This document shows, piece by piece, positions 31,669-40,655 of a stretch of DNA of 45,397 nt. Under the pieces are notes generated by a model, which was not told the DNA's origin, made no database searches, and was given only the letters and a program-made list of their open reading frames with translations. Numbering within the stretch: the stretch's first letter is position 1; each line of letters opens with the position of its first letter. The DNA comes from Prevotella sp. UBA2711 (GTDB lineage: Bacteria; Bacteroidota; Bacteroidia; Bacteroidales; Bacteroidaceae). The stretch lies in the NCBI GenBank assembly GCA_002354095.1, contig DEKX01000040.1:1-45397 (forward strand). The letters run 5' to 3'. Both the position numbers and the translations under genes were made by a program.

Positions 31669-32697
31669 CTATACAAATGTTACTTTCGAAAATGCTGGCG
31701 CGTCAATCGGACACGTCACTCCATCCAAATACTTATAATAGCCCACAATGCCTATCATAGCTGCGTTGTCAGTAGTATAACTGAATTTGGGGATGTAGAT
31801 GGTCCACCCAAAACGCTTGGCATAATCATGGAAGGCATTGCGCAGTCCGTTGTTAGCACTCACGCCACCAGCCACAGCCACATGCTTGATACCTGTCTGC
31901 TTGACAGCCAGTTTTAGTTTCTTCATCAGGATGTCCACAATGGTCCATTCCAACGAGGCAGCAATATCTTCCTTGTGGTGTTCTATAAAGTCTGGATCAT
32001 CGGCTATCCACTTACGCATATTGTAAAGGAACGATGTTTTCAGTCCTGAGAAGCTATAGTCCAGACCAGGAATATGGGGTTCGGCAAACTGATAGGCTTT
32101 AGGATTCCCCTGACGGGCCAATCGGTCGATGATGGGGCCACCGGGATAGCCCAGTCCCATCACTTTCGAACATTTGTCAATAGCTTCGCCGGCTGCATCA
32201 TCAATTGTCTGTCCCAGCACCTCCATATCGTTATAGGCATTCACTTTCACTATCTGGGAGTTACCGCCCGAAACCAGCAGACAGAGGAAGGGATATGGCG
32301 GAGGATTGAAGTCGCCCTCACCCCCATCAATAAAGTGTGCCATCACATGTCCTTGCAAGTGATTGACATCCACGAGTGGAATACCCAGCGACCGGGCAAA
32401 ACCCTTGGCAAAGCTCACACCCACCAATAGCGAACCCATCAGTCCGGGACCGCGGGTAAAGGCAATAGCCGTGAGCTGTTCCTTCGTAATGCCTGCCTTT
32501 TTAATCGCCTGGTCAACGACGGGCACCACATTCTGCTGATGGGCACGTGATGCCAGTTCAGGCACCACCCCACCGTAGGCTTCATGCACAGCCTGCGATG
32601 CCGTCACGTTCGACAGCAGAACGCCGTCTTTGAGAACTGCGGCAGACGTGTCGTCGCAACTTGATTCTATACCTAATATATATATATTGTTCGTCAT
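31669..32697 (-). CDS. tsaD: tRNA N6-threonylcarbamoyladenosine transferase subunit TsaD
   Basis: A 342-residue ASKHA-fold protein that, with TsaB and TsaE, transfers the threonylcarbamoyl group to A37 of ANN-decoding tRNAs. The start ILGIESSCDDTSAAVL is the family hallmark. The metal-binding histidines lie in HLQGHVMAHF, the ATP site in LLVSGGNSQIV, and VAVAGGVSANNGLR and TDNAAMIGIVGY are near the end. The ATG at 32697 begins MTNNIYILGIESS; forty further upstream in-frame codons cover the end of map and are rejected. Confidence 0.97.
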   Translation of the reverse strand: MTNNIYILGIESSCDDTSAAVLKDGVLLSNVTASQAVHEAYGGVVPELASRAHQQNVVPVVDQAIKKAGITKEQLTAIAFTRGPGLMGSLLVGVSFAKGFARSLGIPLVDVNHLQGHVMAHFIDGGEGDFNPPPYPFLCLLVSGGNSQIVKVNAYNDMEVLGQTIDDAAGEAIDKCSKVMGLGYPGGPIIDRLARQGNPKAYQFAEPHIPGLDYSFSGLKTSFLYNMRKWIADDPDFIEHHKEDIAASLEWTIVDILMKKLKLAVKQTGIKHVAVAGGVSANNGLRNAFHDYAKRFGWTIYIPKFSYTTDNAAMIGIVGYYKYLDGVTCPIDAPAFSKVTFV

Positions 32698-32723
32698 GTC
32701 GATATTTCGATGTTTCGGTGTCA

Positions 32724-33593
32724 TCATCTGGTCAAGATTTCCACGCCATGCTCGGTCATCAGCAATGTATGCTCCCACTGGGCACTGGGCTTTTCGTCTT
32801 CGCTGATAACCTCCCATCCATAGGGGTCGTCAGCATCTATAAACACCTTCCAGGTTCCCATGTTAATCATTGGCTCAATCGTAAACACCATTCCAGGCAC
32901 CAACAGCATGCCATTGGTTTTCTGGGCAAAATGGCAGACCTCCGGTTCCTCGTGGAAATGAAGTCCTACGCCATGACCGCAGAGGTCGCGCACCACACCG
33001 TAGTGATATTTCCTGGCATGTTTCTCAATCGCCTTACCTATCTCGTTCACGAAGCCCCAGGGCTTAGCGGCTTCCATGCCTATTTCCAAGCATTCCTTAG
33101 TGACGCGCACCAGCTGTTCCTTCTCGGGTGTTGTCTTACCAATAATGAACATGCGCGAGGCATCAGCATAGTATCCGTCGAGTATCGTGGTGAAATCAAC
33201 GTTGATGATGTCGCCCTCCTGCAGAATGTCATCAGCTTTGGGAATACCATGACACACCACTTCATTGATGCTTGTGCATACGGACATGGGGAACGGTGGT
33301 GTCTCCTCGTCGCCGCCATAGTTCAGGCAGGCAGGAATAGCTCCATGCTTTGCGCAATAGTCACGGCATATCTGGTCAATCTCAAGCGTTGACATGCCTG
33401 CGTGAATTTCCTTTTCCACGGCATCCAGCACGCCGGTATTCACTACCCCAGCCCGTCGGATGCCTTCTATCTGTTCAGGTGTCTTAATCAGGTCCCGTGT
33501 CGGAACCAAAGCCCCTTTGTTCTCCATATACATGATACGTTTATCGAACTCCGTAGGCTGTTCTCCTGGTTTACAATGCCATCTTCTTTTCAT
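32724..33593 (-). CDS. map: methionine aminopeptidase type I
   Basis: A 289-residue metallopeptidase that removes initiator methionine. Residues 1-45 include a short N-terminal extension (RRWHCKPGEQPTEFDKRIMY) ahead of the pita-bread fold. The metal site is NVDFTTILDGYYADASRMF (two Asp), GHGVGLHFHEEP (His), FTIEPMIN (Glu) and WEHTLLMTEHG (Glu). The ATG at 33593 starts MKRRWHCK; an open frame continuing far upstream overlaps htpG and is rejected. It is first in map-tsaD-cinA with a well-spaced promoter. Confidence 0.95.
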   Translation of the reverse strand: MKRRWHCKPGEQPTEFDKRIMYMENKGALVPTRDLIKTPEQIEGIRRAGVVNTGVLDAVEKEIHAGMSTLEIDQICRDYCAKHGAIPACLNYGGDEETPPFPMSVCTSINEVVCHGIPKADDILQEGDIINVDFTTILDGYYADASRMFIIGKTTPEKEQLVRVTKECLEIGMEAAKPWGFVNEIGKAIEKHARKYHYGVVRDLCGHGVGLHFHEEPEVCHFAQKTNGMLLVPGMVFTIEPMINMGTWKVFIDADDPYGWEVISEDEKPSAQWEHTLLMTEHGVEILTR

Positions 33594-33616
33594 TGTCGTT
33601 TTTTCTTTTTGCGCTG

Positions 33617-33648
33617 CAAAATTACAAAAATGGCACGATATTTGCAAA
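33617..33648 (-). promoter_or_regulatory. map promoter
   Basis: On the minus strand TTTG (33645-33648), 20 bases, TAATTTTG (33617-33624): full consensus at ideal spacing, in the 93-base gap shared with divergent htpG. Confidence 0.8.
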
Positions 33649-33686
33649 AGAAAAGTCAAACAATAATAAAAATAACAATAGAAATT

Positions 33687-35747
33687 ATGCAAAAAGGTAA
33701 CATCGGGGTTACAACCGAGAACATCTTCCCCGTTATCAAAAAGTTTCTCTATAGCGATCATGAGATTTTCCTGCGTGAAATGGTAAGTAATGCTGTCGAT
33801 GCCACCCAGAAGCTGAAGACCCTCAAAGAGCAGGGCGAGTTCAAAGGCGAACTGGGCGACTTGGCTGTGCAGGTTAAACTCGATACCGACAAGGGCACTA
33901 TTACCATCAGCGACCGTGGTATCGGTATGACCGAGGAGGAAATAGACAAGTATATCAACCAGATAGCATTCTCTGGCGTCAATGATTTCTTGGAGAAATA
34001 CAAGGATAATGCCAATAATATCATCGGCCATTTCGGACTGGGTTTCTACTCTTCGTTCATGGTATCGAAGAAGGTAGAGATCATCACCAAGTCGTATCGC
34101 GACGGTGCCAAGGCTGTGAAATGGAGCTGCGACGGCAGTCCTGCCTACGAGATAGACGAGGCAGAGAAGGAGGACCGCGGTTCGGATATTATCCTGTATA
34201 TCGACGACGATTGCAAGGAATTCCTCGACAAGCAGAAGATTCAGGAACTGCTCAACAAATACTGCAAGTTCATGGCAGTACCCGTAGCTTTCGGCAAGAA
34301 ACAGGAGTGGTCGAGCGATGAGAAGAAGATGGTGGACACCGCCGAGGACAACATTATTAATAGTGTGGAGCCTCTGTGGACCAAAGCACCCTCTGCCCTC
34401 AAGGACGAAGACTATAAGTCGTTCTACCGCACCCTCTATCCCACGAGCGACGAGCCCATGTTCTGGATTCACCTGAACGTTGACTATCCTTTCAACCTGA
34501 CGGGTATTCTCTACTTCCCACGCATCAAGTCAAACATCGACCTGCAGCGCAATAAGATTCAGCTCTATTGCAATCAGGTGTTCGTCACCGATCAGGTAGA
34601 GGGCATCGTTCCTGAGTTCCTCACCCTGTTGCATGGTGTCATTGATTCGCCGGATATCCCATTGAACGTAAGCCGTTCTTACTTGCAGAGCGACCGTGAT
34701 GTTAAGAAGATTTCTACGTATATCACGAAGAAAGTGGCTGACCGCCTGCAGAGCATCTTTAAGGAGGACCGCAAACAGTATGAGGAGAAGTGGGACGACC
34801 TGAAACTCTTCATCAACTACGGTATGCTGAGCGAAGAGAGTTTCTACGACCGCGCCAAGGACTTCGCCCTGATGAAGGACACGGATGGCAAGTACTTCAC
34901 TTTCGACGAGTATAAGACCCTGATTGAGGGCGCTCAGAAAGATAAGGACGACATGCTCGTCTATCTCTATGCCACCGATAAGGAGGAACAGTACAGCTAC
35001 ATACAGGCTGCTAAGGATAAGGGCTACAGCGTATTGCTGCTCGACGGCCAGTTGGATGTTCCTGCTATCCAGATGTTGGAGCAGAAGTTCGAGAAGAGCC
35101 GCTTTACCCGTGTAGATGCCGATATTGTTGAGCGCCTGATTGTGAAGGACGACACACCTAAGTCAGCACTGACAGACGACGAATCTGCCAATTTGTCATC
35201 CGTCTTCCGTTCTCAGATGCCTAAGATGGAGAAGACCGAGTTCATGGTCGAAGTACAGTCGCTGGGTGCCGATGCGCGTCCTGTCATGATGACCCAAAAT
35301 GAGTATATGCGCCGTATGAAGGAGATGAGTCGTTTCCAGCCTGGCATGAATTTCTATGCACAGATGCCCGATACGATGAATCTTGTGCTCAACAGCGACC
35401 ACCCATTGGTAAAGCGCGTGCTCGACGACTGCAAATCATCTACCGAGGAAGCCCTGAAGCCCGTTGAGAGCGAAATCAAGGGACAGGAGGCTCGCCTGGC
35501 AGCCATCCGTCAGCAACAGGAGAAGAAAAAGGCCGACGAACTCACACAGGAAGAGAAGGACGACAAGGCCAATACCGAAAAGGCTGTTCAGGAGCAGAAA
35601 GACAAGAAGCAACAGATTCTTGCCGACTATGCCAAGGGCAACTCTATCGTCCATCAGTTGATTGACCTTGCCCTGCTTCAGAATGGTATGCTGAAGGGCG
35701 AAGCGCTCGACAAATTCCTCAAGCGCAGTGTTGACCTGATTAAATAA
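33687..35747 (+). CDS. htpG: Hsp90-family chaperone HtpG
   Basis: A 686-residue Hsp90. The GHKL ATP site is clear: IFLREMVSNAVDATQKLKTL, DRGIGMTEEEIDKY and GHFGLGFYSSFMV. The middle domain has the catalytic-arginine region VSRSYLQSDRDVKK. It is about 60 residues longer than E. coli HtpG, mainly because of a charged coiled-coil insert near residues 580-640 in the C-terminal domain (EARLAAIRQQQEKKKADELT and beyond). The ATG at 33687 follows an A-rich leader; the open frame further upstream overlaps map and is not used. No CIRCE element is visible. The glycerate dehydrogenase gene follows after 18 bases. Confidence 0.96.
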   Translation: MQKGNIGVTTENIFPVIKKFLYSDHEIFLREMVSNAVDATQKLKTLKEQGEFKGELGDLAVQVKLDTDKGTITISDRGIGMTEEEIDKYINQIAFSGVNDFLEKYKDNANNIIGHFGLGFYSSFMVSKKVEIITKSYRDGAKAVKWSCDGSPAYEIDEAEKEDRGSDIILYIDDDCKEFLDKQKIQELLNKYCKFMAVPVAFGKKQEWSSDEKKMVDTAEDNIINSVEPLWTKAPSALKDEDYKSFYRTLYPTSDEPMFWIHLNVDYPFNLTGILYFPRIKSNIDLQRNKIQLYCNQVFVTDQVEGIVPEFLTLLHGVIDSPDIPLNVSRSYLQSDRDVKKISTYITKKVADRLQSIFKEDRKQYEEKWDDLKLFINYGMLSEESFYDRAKDFALMKDTDGKYFTFDEYKTLIEGAQKDKDDMLVYLYATDKEEQYSYIQAAKDKGYSVLLLDGQLDVPAIQMLEQKFEKSRFTRVDADIVERLIVKDDTPKSALTDDESANLSSVFRSQMPKMEKTEFMVEVQSLGADARPVMMTQNEYMRRMKEMSRFQPGMNFYAQMPDTMNLVLNSDHPLVKRVLDDCKSSTEEALKPVESEIKGQEARLAAIRQQQEKKKADELTQEEKDDKANTEKAVQEQKDKKQQILADYAKGNSIVHQLIDLALLQNGMLKGEALDKFLKRSVDLIK

Positions 35748-35765
35748 TTAAAGATAGATACCAAT

Positions 35766-36716
35766 ATGAAAATTGTCATACTAGACGGCTATGGGGCGAA
35801 TCCCGGCGACCTGTCATGGGATGGGCTGAAAGAAGTAGGAGAACTGACTGTTTATGACCGTACGAAACCTGAGGATACCGTATCGAGAGCAGCCGACGCT
35901 GATATCGTGCTGACCAATAAAGTGATACTCGGCAGACGGGAAATAGAGCAACTGCCACAACTGAAATACATCGGTGTGCTGGCTACGGGCTATAACGTGG
36001 TTGACACGCAAGCAGCCCACGAACGAGGCATCACTGTGACCAACGTTCCTGCCTACAGCACGGAGAGTGTGGCACAGATGGTGTTCTCTCATCTGCTGAC
36101 GGTCGTGAACCATACGGAGCATTATGCGCTGCAGATTCGCAACGGCCGTTGGTGTTCCAACCCCGACTTCTGCTATTGGGACACCTCACTGACCGAGCTG
36201 GCTGGCAAAACATTTGGTATCGTGGGATTAGGTAATATCGGTCAGCGAGTGGCACAGATAGCCTTGGCCTTCGGCATGAAGGTCAAGGCTTTGACCAGCA
36301 AGTCGGCTGATGCCTTGCCTGCCGGTATTCAGAAGGTCGATATGACAGAATTACTGGCGACGTCCGACGTGCTCTCGCTGCACTGTCCACTCACAGACAG
36401 TACGCGCCACCTGATCAACGCCCATACCCTTCAGCAAATGAAGTCCACTGCCGTACTGATTAACACAGGCCGTGGACCACTGGTCAACGATGCTGATGTA
36501 GCCGATGCCTTGCAGAAGGGAGCCCTTGCCGCCTATTGTGCCGACGTACTGACCGAAGAGCCGCCCAAGGCCGACAATCCCCTACTCTGTCAGCCCAACG
36601 CTTTCTTCACTCCCCACATTGCATGGGCAACATACGAAGCCCGCGTCCGCCTGCTCAGTGTAGCCATTAGCAATGTCAAGGCCTTCGCCGAAGGCCATCC
36701 TCAGAACACGGTTTAA
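35766..36716 (+). CDS. D-2-hydroxyacid dehydrogenase, glycerate dehydrogenase-like
   Basis: A 316-residue NAD(P)-dependent D-2-hydroxyacid dehydrogenase. It carries the NAD fold GIVGLGNIGQRVAQIALAFG, the substrate Arg in NTGRGPLVNDADV, the catalytic Glu in DVLTEEPP and the catalytic His in FTPHIAWATYEARVRL. The complete Arg-Glu-His triad contrasts with serA in this window. The HIAWAT ending and the length match glycerate (hydroxypyruvate) dehydrogenases; related 2-hydroxyacids are possible. It follows htpG by 18 bases and probably shares its transcript. The stop codon region overlaps the DUF2442 remnant on the other strand. Confidence 0.88.
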   Translation: MKIVILDGYGANPGDLSWDGLKEVGELTVYDRTKPEDTVSRAADADIVLTNKVILGRREIEQLPQLKYIGVLATGYNVVDTQAAHERGITVTNVPAYSTESVAQMVFSHLLTVVNHTEHYALQIRNGRWCSNPDFCYWDTSLTELAGKTFGIVGLGNIGQRVAQIALAFGMKVKALTSKSADALPAGIQKVDMTELLATSDVLSLHCPLTDSTRHLINAHTLQQMKSTAVLINTGRGPLVNDADVADALQKGALAAYCADVLTEEPPKADNPLLCQPNAFFTPHIAWATYEARVRLLSVAISNVKAFAEGHPQNTV

Positions 36717-36814
36717 CTGGGATAGGCTTTCAAAGGACGGCTTAACACTCTACCCTCATTTGACCTCATGTAAATGCGATTCCCATCGAACCATAAATTT
36801 TTAATTGTTTCCAT
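36713..36814 (-). pseudogene. DUF2442 N-terminal fragment
   Basis: From an ATG behind a good AAGGAG site the minus strand encodes 33 residues, METIKNLWFDGNRIYMRSNE then GRVLSRPLKAYPS. This looks like the first strands of DUF2442 (family usually about 75-85 residues) and ends exactly where the converging glycerate dehydrogenase gene ends. DUF2442 proteins commonly follow a DUF4160 gene, as here. It is cut off rather than a whole small protein, so I call it a remnant. Confidence 0.7.
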
Positions 36815-36844
36815 AATAACTCCTTTCTTCATTAACCAAATCTT

Positions 36845-36943
36845 TTATGCAACTCTGTTACAAAATCTTCCTTCATGAATGGGTAGGTGTTCATCTAAAT
36901 AGAAATAAAATCTTATTCCGAAGATTATCAACAGCGTTGGCAT
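36845..36943 (-). pseudogene. DUF4160 N-terminal fragment
   Basis: Thirty-two residues, MPTLLIIFGIRFYFYLDEHL then PIHEGRFCNRVA. The first 23 match the start of DUF4160 (MPTxxxxxGxRFxFYxxEHxPIH), after which the HVHV core and the rest of the roughly 80-residue domain are missing. The frame shifts into an early stop. It lies directly upstream of the DUF2442 remnant; together they are what is left of a paired, toxin-antitoxin-like gene couple. Confidence 0.7.
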
Positions 36944-37028
36944 ACGTTTCTTTTTTGCATGTTTGTCGTCACATTTACACCAGGCACCAAAGAGCATGAT
37001 TTGTTGTAAGGAATGATTAGTAACTTTT

Positions 37029-39119
37029 CTAGTCAACCATCTTAAGGAACCAAGGGATGAAACGAACAATCTCCTTGTCGATTTCCTGAATGCTATCCAA
37101 CTGATCGTATGGTCGAATGTCACTATGAATGAAATGACGTTTATTGTTATTCTTCTTAAAGTCTTTGACTGTTTTGGCATCGGCCTGCAGATTGTAGGAG
37201 TCTTCATGTGGCAATGGCTTTCTGAATCCCATCAGCAGTTTCTCAACCGTCCACCGATTATGCTCAACAATGCCCATGCGCTCTACAAGGTCATGATCCA
37301 GATGCAACAGGTCGTTAATGCCCATAGCCTCAAAGGTCCGCACTCTGAAAGGAATGTTATAGGCTCCATAAAGACTCGACCATTGGTCTGACTCCTTACA
37401 TTTCTTCCACAAGTCATGAGCCTCCTGAAGCACTTCCTGACGATCATACTTCATCATCCCCTCCAGACCATCATCAGCAACTTTTGTTGTGTTGAAATAA
37501 AGATGGTACAGATAGTTGATACACTCTGCCATCAGTTGGGTACGCTTCTGAACATCGAAGACAATATCTGTCATACCAAAAGGATAGATGTTGGCATACC
37601 TACTGACTGGTTTTGAAGATACGATCTGCCCATCAGCACCTATCATCATCTTCTCATATTGATGAGCAGCAGATATTTCCTGAAGCTTTGATAGGAACTT
37701 GCTGGACGTGTTTTGACGAACAAAGACAGGTACACATGACTCATAGATCTCATCAGGCAGATTCATGGCAACAGATATATTCTGACGAGAATCAGACATG
37801 GCAAGTACAAGTGATAACAATTGTTTGTCATCTGTGGCCCATTGGGTTATCTGCTTCTGGATCTCAGGCGAATAGATGTCACCTTTGACGAAACCAAATT
37901 CCACATCAAGGAAATCCGCATCTTTGCCACTGAACTTTGTGGCAGGTATCAACTCATCTTCATAACGATAAGACTCCACTTCGAAGAAATGACGATACCG
38001 ACTGATGAAGACCTGGCTTTCCGTATCGGCATTCTGATCAATAAAGGTAATGACCGTCTTATGGTTCTTACCGTCAAAATTGGGGAAGTGCAACATTTTG
38101 GCTGCTTCGACAGCCAGTGTGATTCCAAACGTGGAAGTCCCCACAATAACAAGATGGATATGACGATTATCGTCAGGCGTGATACCGTTACGATCCAAAT
38201 GAGGATAATTATGAGTTACACCATGATCAGTATAGTTGCAATCAACGAACATCTGCTTGGCCCAATCGACATAGAAATTGAAAGGCACAAACTCCACACC
38301 GATTTGCCTTAAGTTCTCGAATAAGTCTGTCACCTGCATGGCAGCATAGGTTTCTGCATCCTCAAAGAATGCGGTGACGGTATCAGGATGTTCACCGCCT
38401 GCCTGATCCAACAATTCGGCTATCTTGTCAAGACAATCGATATTCATTGCATCATGATTCTCCGTTGTGCGGTCTCCAACTACATAGATGTTACAGGCTT
38501 TAGCCAGACGGAGTCCTAGCAAGTCTTGTAAAGAGGTACGATGTCCATTCTTGATGATGATACGCTCATCATATTCCTGTGCTATCGACACCTGTAGCTT
38601 TTCCCGCAGTTCCTCACTGGGCAATGAACTCTGCAGCAGAACATACATCTGATCATCACTTTCACAAACCTGCCTGATGATTGACGGTACGATTTCATCA
38701 TAGCCAAGAATCACCGTATGACCAGAAATGAGATAAGTTTTCTTACCTGACCGGTAATTCTCTATACGACGCTCCAACATATTGGTAAAGATAGAGATCA
38801 GCATGCCCCCAAAGAGAATGACACCTAAAAGAGAACCCAGTGTGACAAACAGCATGACCCACCTTCGTCCCCCTTCAGGGAAATCATCCATGTAAAGGGT
38901 GTTGAGTGCATTGCCATCAATCAGGATATACAACGCCCACTCCCAGAACGTCAGGTTTTGAGCACTCTCTCCAAAGGTAAGTTGTGAGCACACTATCCAC
39001 CCGATGACCAATGCCACCAAGAAGATACCGATCAGAACCAATATCTGCTGCCATACACTCTCCGAGAATATCCGGTCGAACTTCAGCAGCCAACCATGTA
39101 GTTTCGTCGTTCGTTTCAT
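37029..39119 (-). CDS. CASTOR/POLLUX-like channel with C-terminal RyR domain
   Basis: A 696-residue membrane protein. It has membrane helix 1 (26-47), a pore-like segment with LIDGNALNTLYMDD at about 66-79, helix 2 (88-112), then two Rossmann/RCK-like domains (TYLISGHTVILGYDEIVPSI from 128; HIHLVIVGTSTFGITLAVEA from 320). This is the layout of CASTOR/POLLUX and related ion channels, whose filter region DxGNHA resembles the DGNALN here. The last 90 residues form an RyR domain: RMGIVEHNRWTVEKLLMGFR (614-633) and the closing SIQEIDKEIVRFIPWFL. Bacterial RyR domains have been linked to nucleotide-signalling and conflict systems. The ion, gate and ligand are unknown. It is last in the right-hand cassette, after the SH3/zinc-ribbon gene. 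Confidence 0.82.
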   Translation of the reverse strand: MKRTTKLHGWLLKFDRIFSESVWQQILVLIGIFLVALVIGWIVCSQLTFGESAQNLTFWEWALYILIDGNALNTLYMDDFPEGGRRWVMLFVTLGSLLGVILFGGMLISIFTNMLERRIENYRSGKKTYLISGHTVILGYDEIVPSIIRQVCESDDQMYVLLQSSLPSEELREKLQVSIAQEYDERIIIKNGHRTSLQDLLGLRLAKACNIYVVGDRTTENHDAMNIDCLDKIAELLDQAGGEHPDTVTAFFEDAETYAAMQVTDLFENLRQIGVEFVPFNFYVDWAKQMFVDCNYTDHGVTHNYPHLDRNGITPDDNRHIHLVIVGTSTFGITLAVEAAKMLHFPNFDGKNHKTVITFIDQNADTESQVFISRYRHFFEVESYRYEDELIPATKFSGKDADFLDVEFGFVKGDIYSPEIQKQITQWATDDKQLLSLVLAMSDSRQNISVAMNLPDEIYESCVPVFVRQNTSSKFLSKLQEISAAHQYEKMMIGADGQIVSSKPVSRYANIYPFGMTDIVFDVQKRTQLMAECINYLYHLYFNTTKVADDGLEGMMKYDRQEVLQEAHDLWKKCKESDQWSSLYGAYNIPFRVRTFEAMGINDLLHLDHDLVERMGIVEHNRWTVEKLLMGFRKPLPHEDSYNLQADAKTVKDFKKNNNKRHFIHSDIRPYDQLDSIQEIDKEIVRFIPWFLKMVD

Positions 39120-39124
39120 ACTAA

Positions 39125-40507
39125 CTATTTATCACTATTATAACTCGTTCCAATATGGGTTCCTATACCCTCCCTATTTATCAGTTTTGTTTGCACATAT
39201 CGGAACTTCCACTCACCATCACAAATCCTACACTTACGCGTATCTTCAAGTTTCTCAATACGATAAGTATCCAGATAGTCTTGGTATAAATGAGTATATT
39301 CCGTGAATTGTGATACAGATTTATTATTTACATTTCCACTAGAATCTTTTAATATGGTTGTACGTGTTATTATTTTCTTCATAAGAGTCTCTTTGACTTC
39401 ACTTGCCTTTTGTGTGTAATCACTATAAAATAACACTTCTGTGTTGCTAACAAGAAAGTCATCAAGCGTTCGGCAATGAGGGCAACGTTTGGAAATGACA
39501 TCCTTGACAAGCAAAGGATACCAATAAATGCGTAATACTATAGCCATGAATATCATAAAGACTATCCAATGAAAGCCAGTTGCAGAAACCAGGATAAACC
39601 ACACATATATACTGATACCAAACATGATTATAGAGAACCACTTCAAGACTTCGTTGGTCATGAAATAAAGTGGCTTTCGCACGGCTATCAGACTAATCAC
39701 TATGAAGGGAATCATGAGGTGTGTACATAATAACCATATCAGTACTATCACAAGACGAAGTATATTAACAAGAAGTTTAAAATACCATGGTAGAGAATAA
39801 TAAAAAAATGGAGATGTATAATAGAACCCATCAATCAATTTATGTCCGGCAGTAAGTATAAGGTGAGAACCTGGAAGATATTTAAAAACCAAATGATTCG
39901 ATGCATGAAGCGATAACGGCTCACCCCAGGCAATGCTCGTCAAGGAATCGTTTGAGAAAGTAACAACGGGGCGATAAAAATAGCCATCATCTTTTAGGAC
40001 TGCCACTTGAAAACGCATCAGTTGTCCTGAATCGGTATGACATACAAACTCCGCAAGATCCCACTGCTCGTCCAGTTCGGCTGGTGTCTTATCCGCGCAC
40101 AAGCTTTCAAAACGGCTTTGTGTCATATGAATAGCCCCCATTTCATATTTTCTGGCATGATTCGGTAACCTGTTGGCGGTAAGGTAAGTGTAGTCATCTT
40201 GAGGTATCGAATAATGCTTTCCTTCTTTGGTCTTAACGATATAGAGATGGTAGCCTTCCTCCTTACCAACCACAACGGTATCGCCAGGTATCTTATCCGA
40301 TTTTTTACTGACAACTGCCAAATCATTGTCAATCTCACTTTGAAGAACGATACCACGCTGTCCTTCCAGAGTTTCTGCCCAATAGAAAAGACTGTCATTA
40401 TGTCTATCAATAGAACAAATGACTTTCAAACTATCACCTGCTTTCAGAGGTATTGTTGTTTTGTCGTTTTCGTTCCACACAAAATACATGGATACATTTT
40501 TTTTCAA
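39125..40507 (-). CDS. SH3-like, multi-pass membrane, zinc-ribbon protein (export signal cut off)
   Basis: Up to 460 residues from a TTG at 40507, or 454 from the ATG at 40489. The N-terminal part (about 5-65, KTTIPLKAGDSLKVICSIDR, GQRGIVLQSEI) looks like an SH3-type domain, followed by about 130 residues of unrecognised beta-rich sequence. Four membrane helices lie at roughly 225-335 (LLVNILRLVIVLIWLLCTHL onward). The C-terminal region has CPHC and, 85 residues on, CRIC, a split zinc-ribbon arrangement. The same frame continues upstream through one TAG to a good start with a signal/anchor helix (separate entry), so the true gene is probably 39125-40624 with a nonsense change. The family is not recognised. 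Context is the channel-rich right-hand cassette. Confidence 0.7.
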   Translation of the reverse strand: MKKNVSMYFVWNENDKTTIPLKAGDSLKVICSIDRHNDSLFYWAETLEGQRGIVLQSEIDNDLAVVSKKSDKIPGDTVVVGKEEGYHLYIVKTKEGKHYSIPQDDYTYLTANRLPNHARKYEMGAIHMTQSRFESLCADKTPAELDEQWDLAEFVCHTDSGQLMRFQVAVLKDDGYFYRPVVTFSNDSLTSIAWGEPLSLHASNHLVFKYLPGSHLILTAGHKLIDGFYYTSPFFYYSLPWYFKLLVNILRLVIVLIWLLCTHLMIPFIVISLIAVRKPLYFMTNEVLKWFSIIMFGISIYVWFILVSATGFHWIVFMIFMAIVLRIYWYPLLVKDVISKRCPHCRTLDDFLVSNTEVLFYSDYTQKASEVKETLMKKIITRTTILKDSSGNVNNKSVSQFTEYTHLYQDYLDTYRIEKLEDTRKCRICDGEWKFRYVQTKLINREGIGTHIGTSYNSDK

Positions 40508-40513
40508 TACAAC

Positions 40514-40624
40514 CTAAGGTGAATCCTCTGGAACAGAACGATTCGAATAATTTGTTGCCAATATATGAATAGCCGCTATTGCTAAAGCCAACAAACCATA
40601 ACGTTTTATATATTTGAAATTCAT
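40514..40624 (-). pseudogene. N-terminal signal/anchor of the SH3/zinc-ribbon gene, ending in in-frame TAG
   Basis: From the ATG at 40622-40624, 36 codons give MNFKYIKRYGLLALAIAAIH then ILATNYSNRSVPEDSP, a clear signal or anchor helix, and then TAG at 40514-40516. The next codons, GTT GTA TTG AAA, run in the same frame into the SH3-like gene without a gap. One base change (for example CAG to TAG) explains the split. It lies 31 bases after the pentapeptide gene's stop, the normal place for the next gene of the operon. Confidence 0.75.
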
Positions 40625-40655
40625 ACGTAAATCTGTAACTTAATACAAAAACTTG

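Noticed and set aside
33594..34472. Long N-terminal extension of map
   Set aside because: It would cross the map promoter and run antisense through htpG; the conserved protein starts at 33593.
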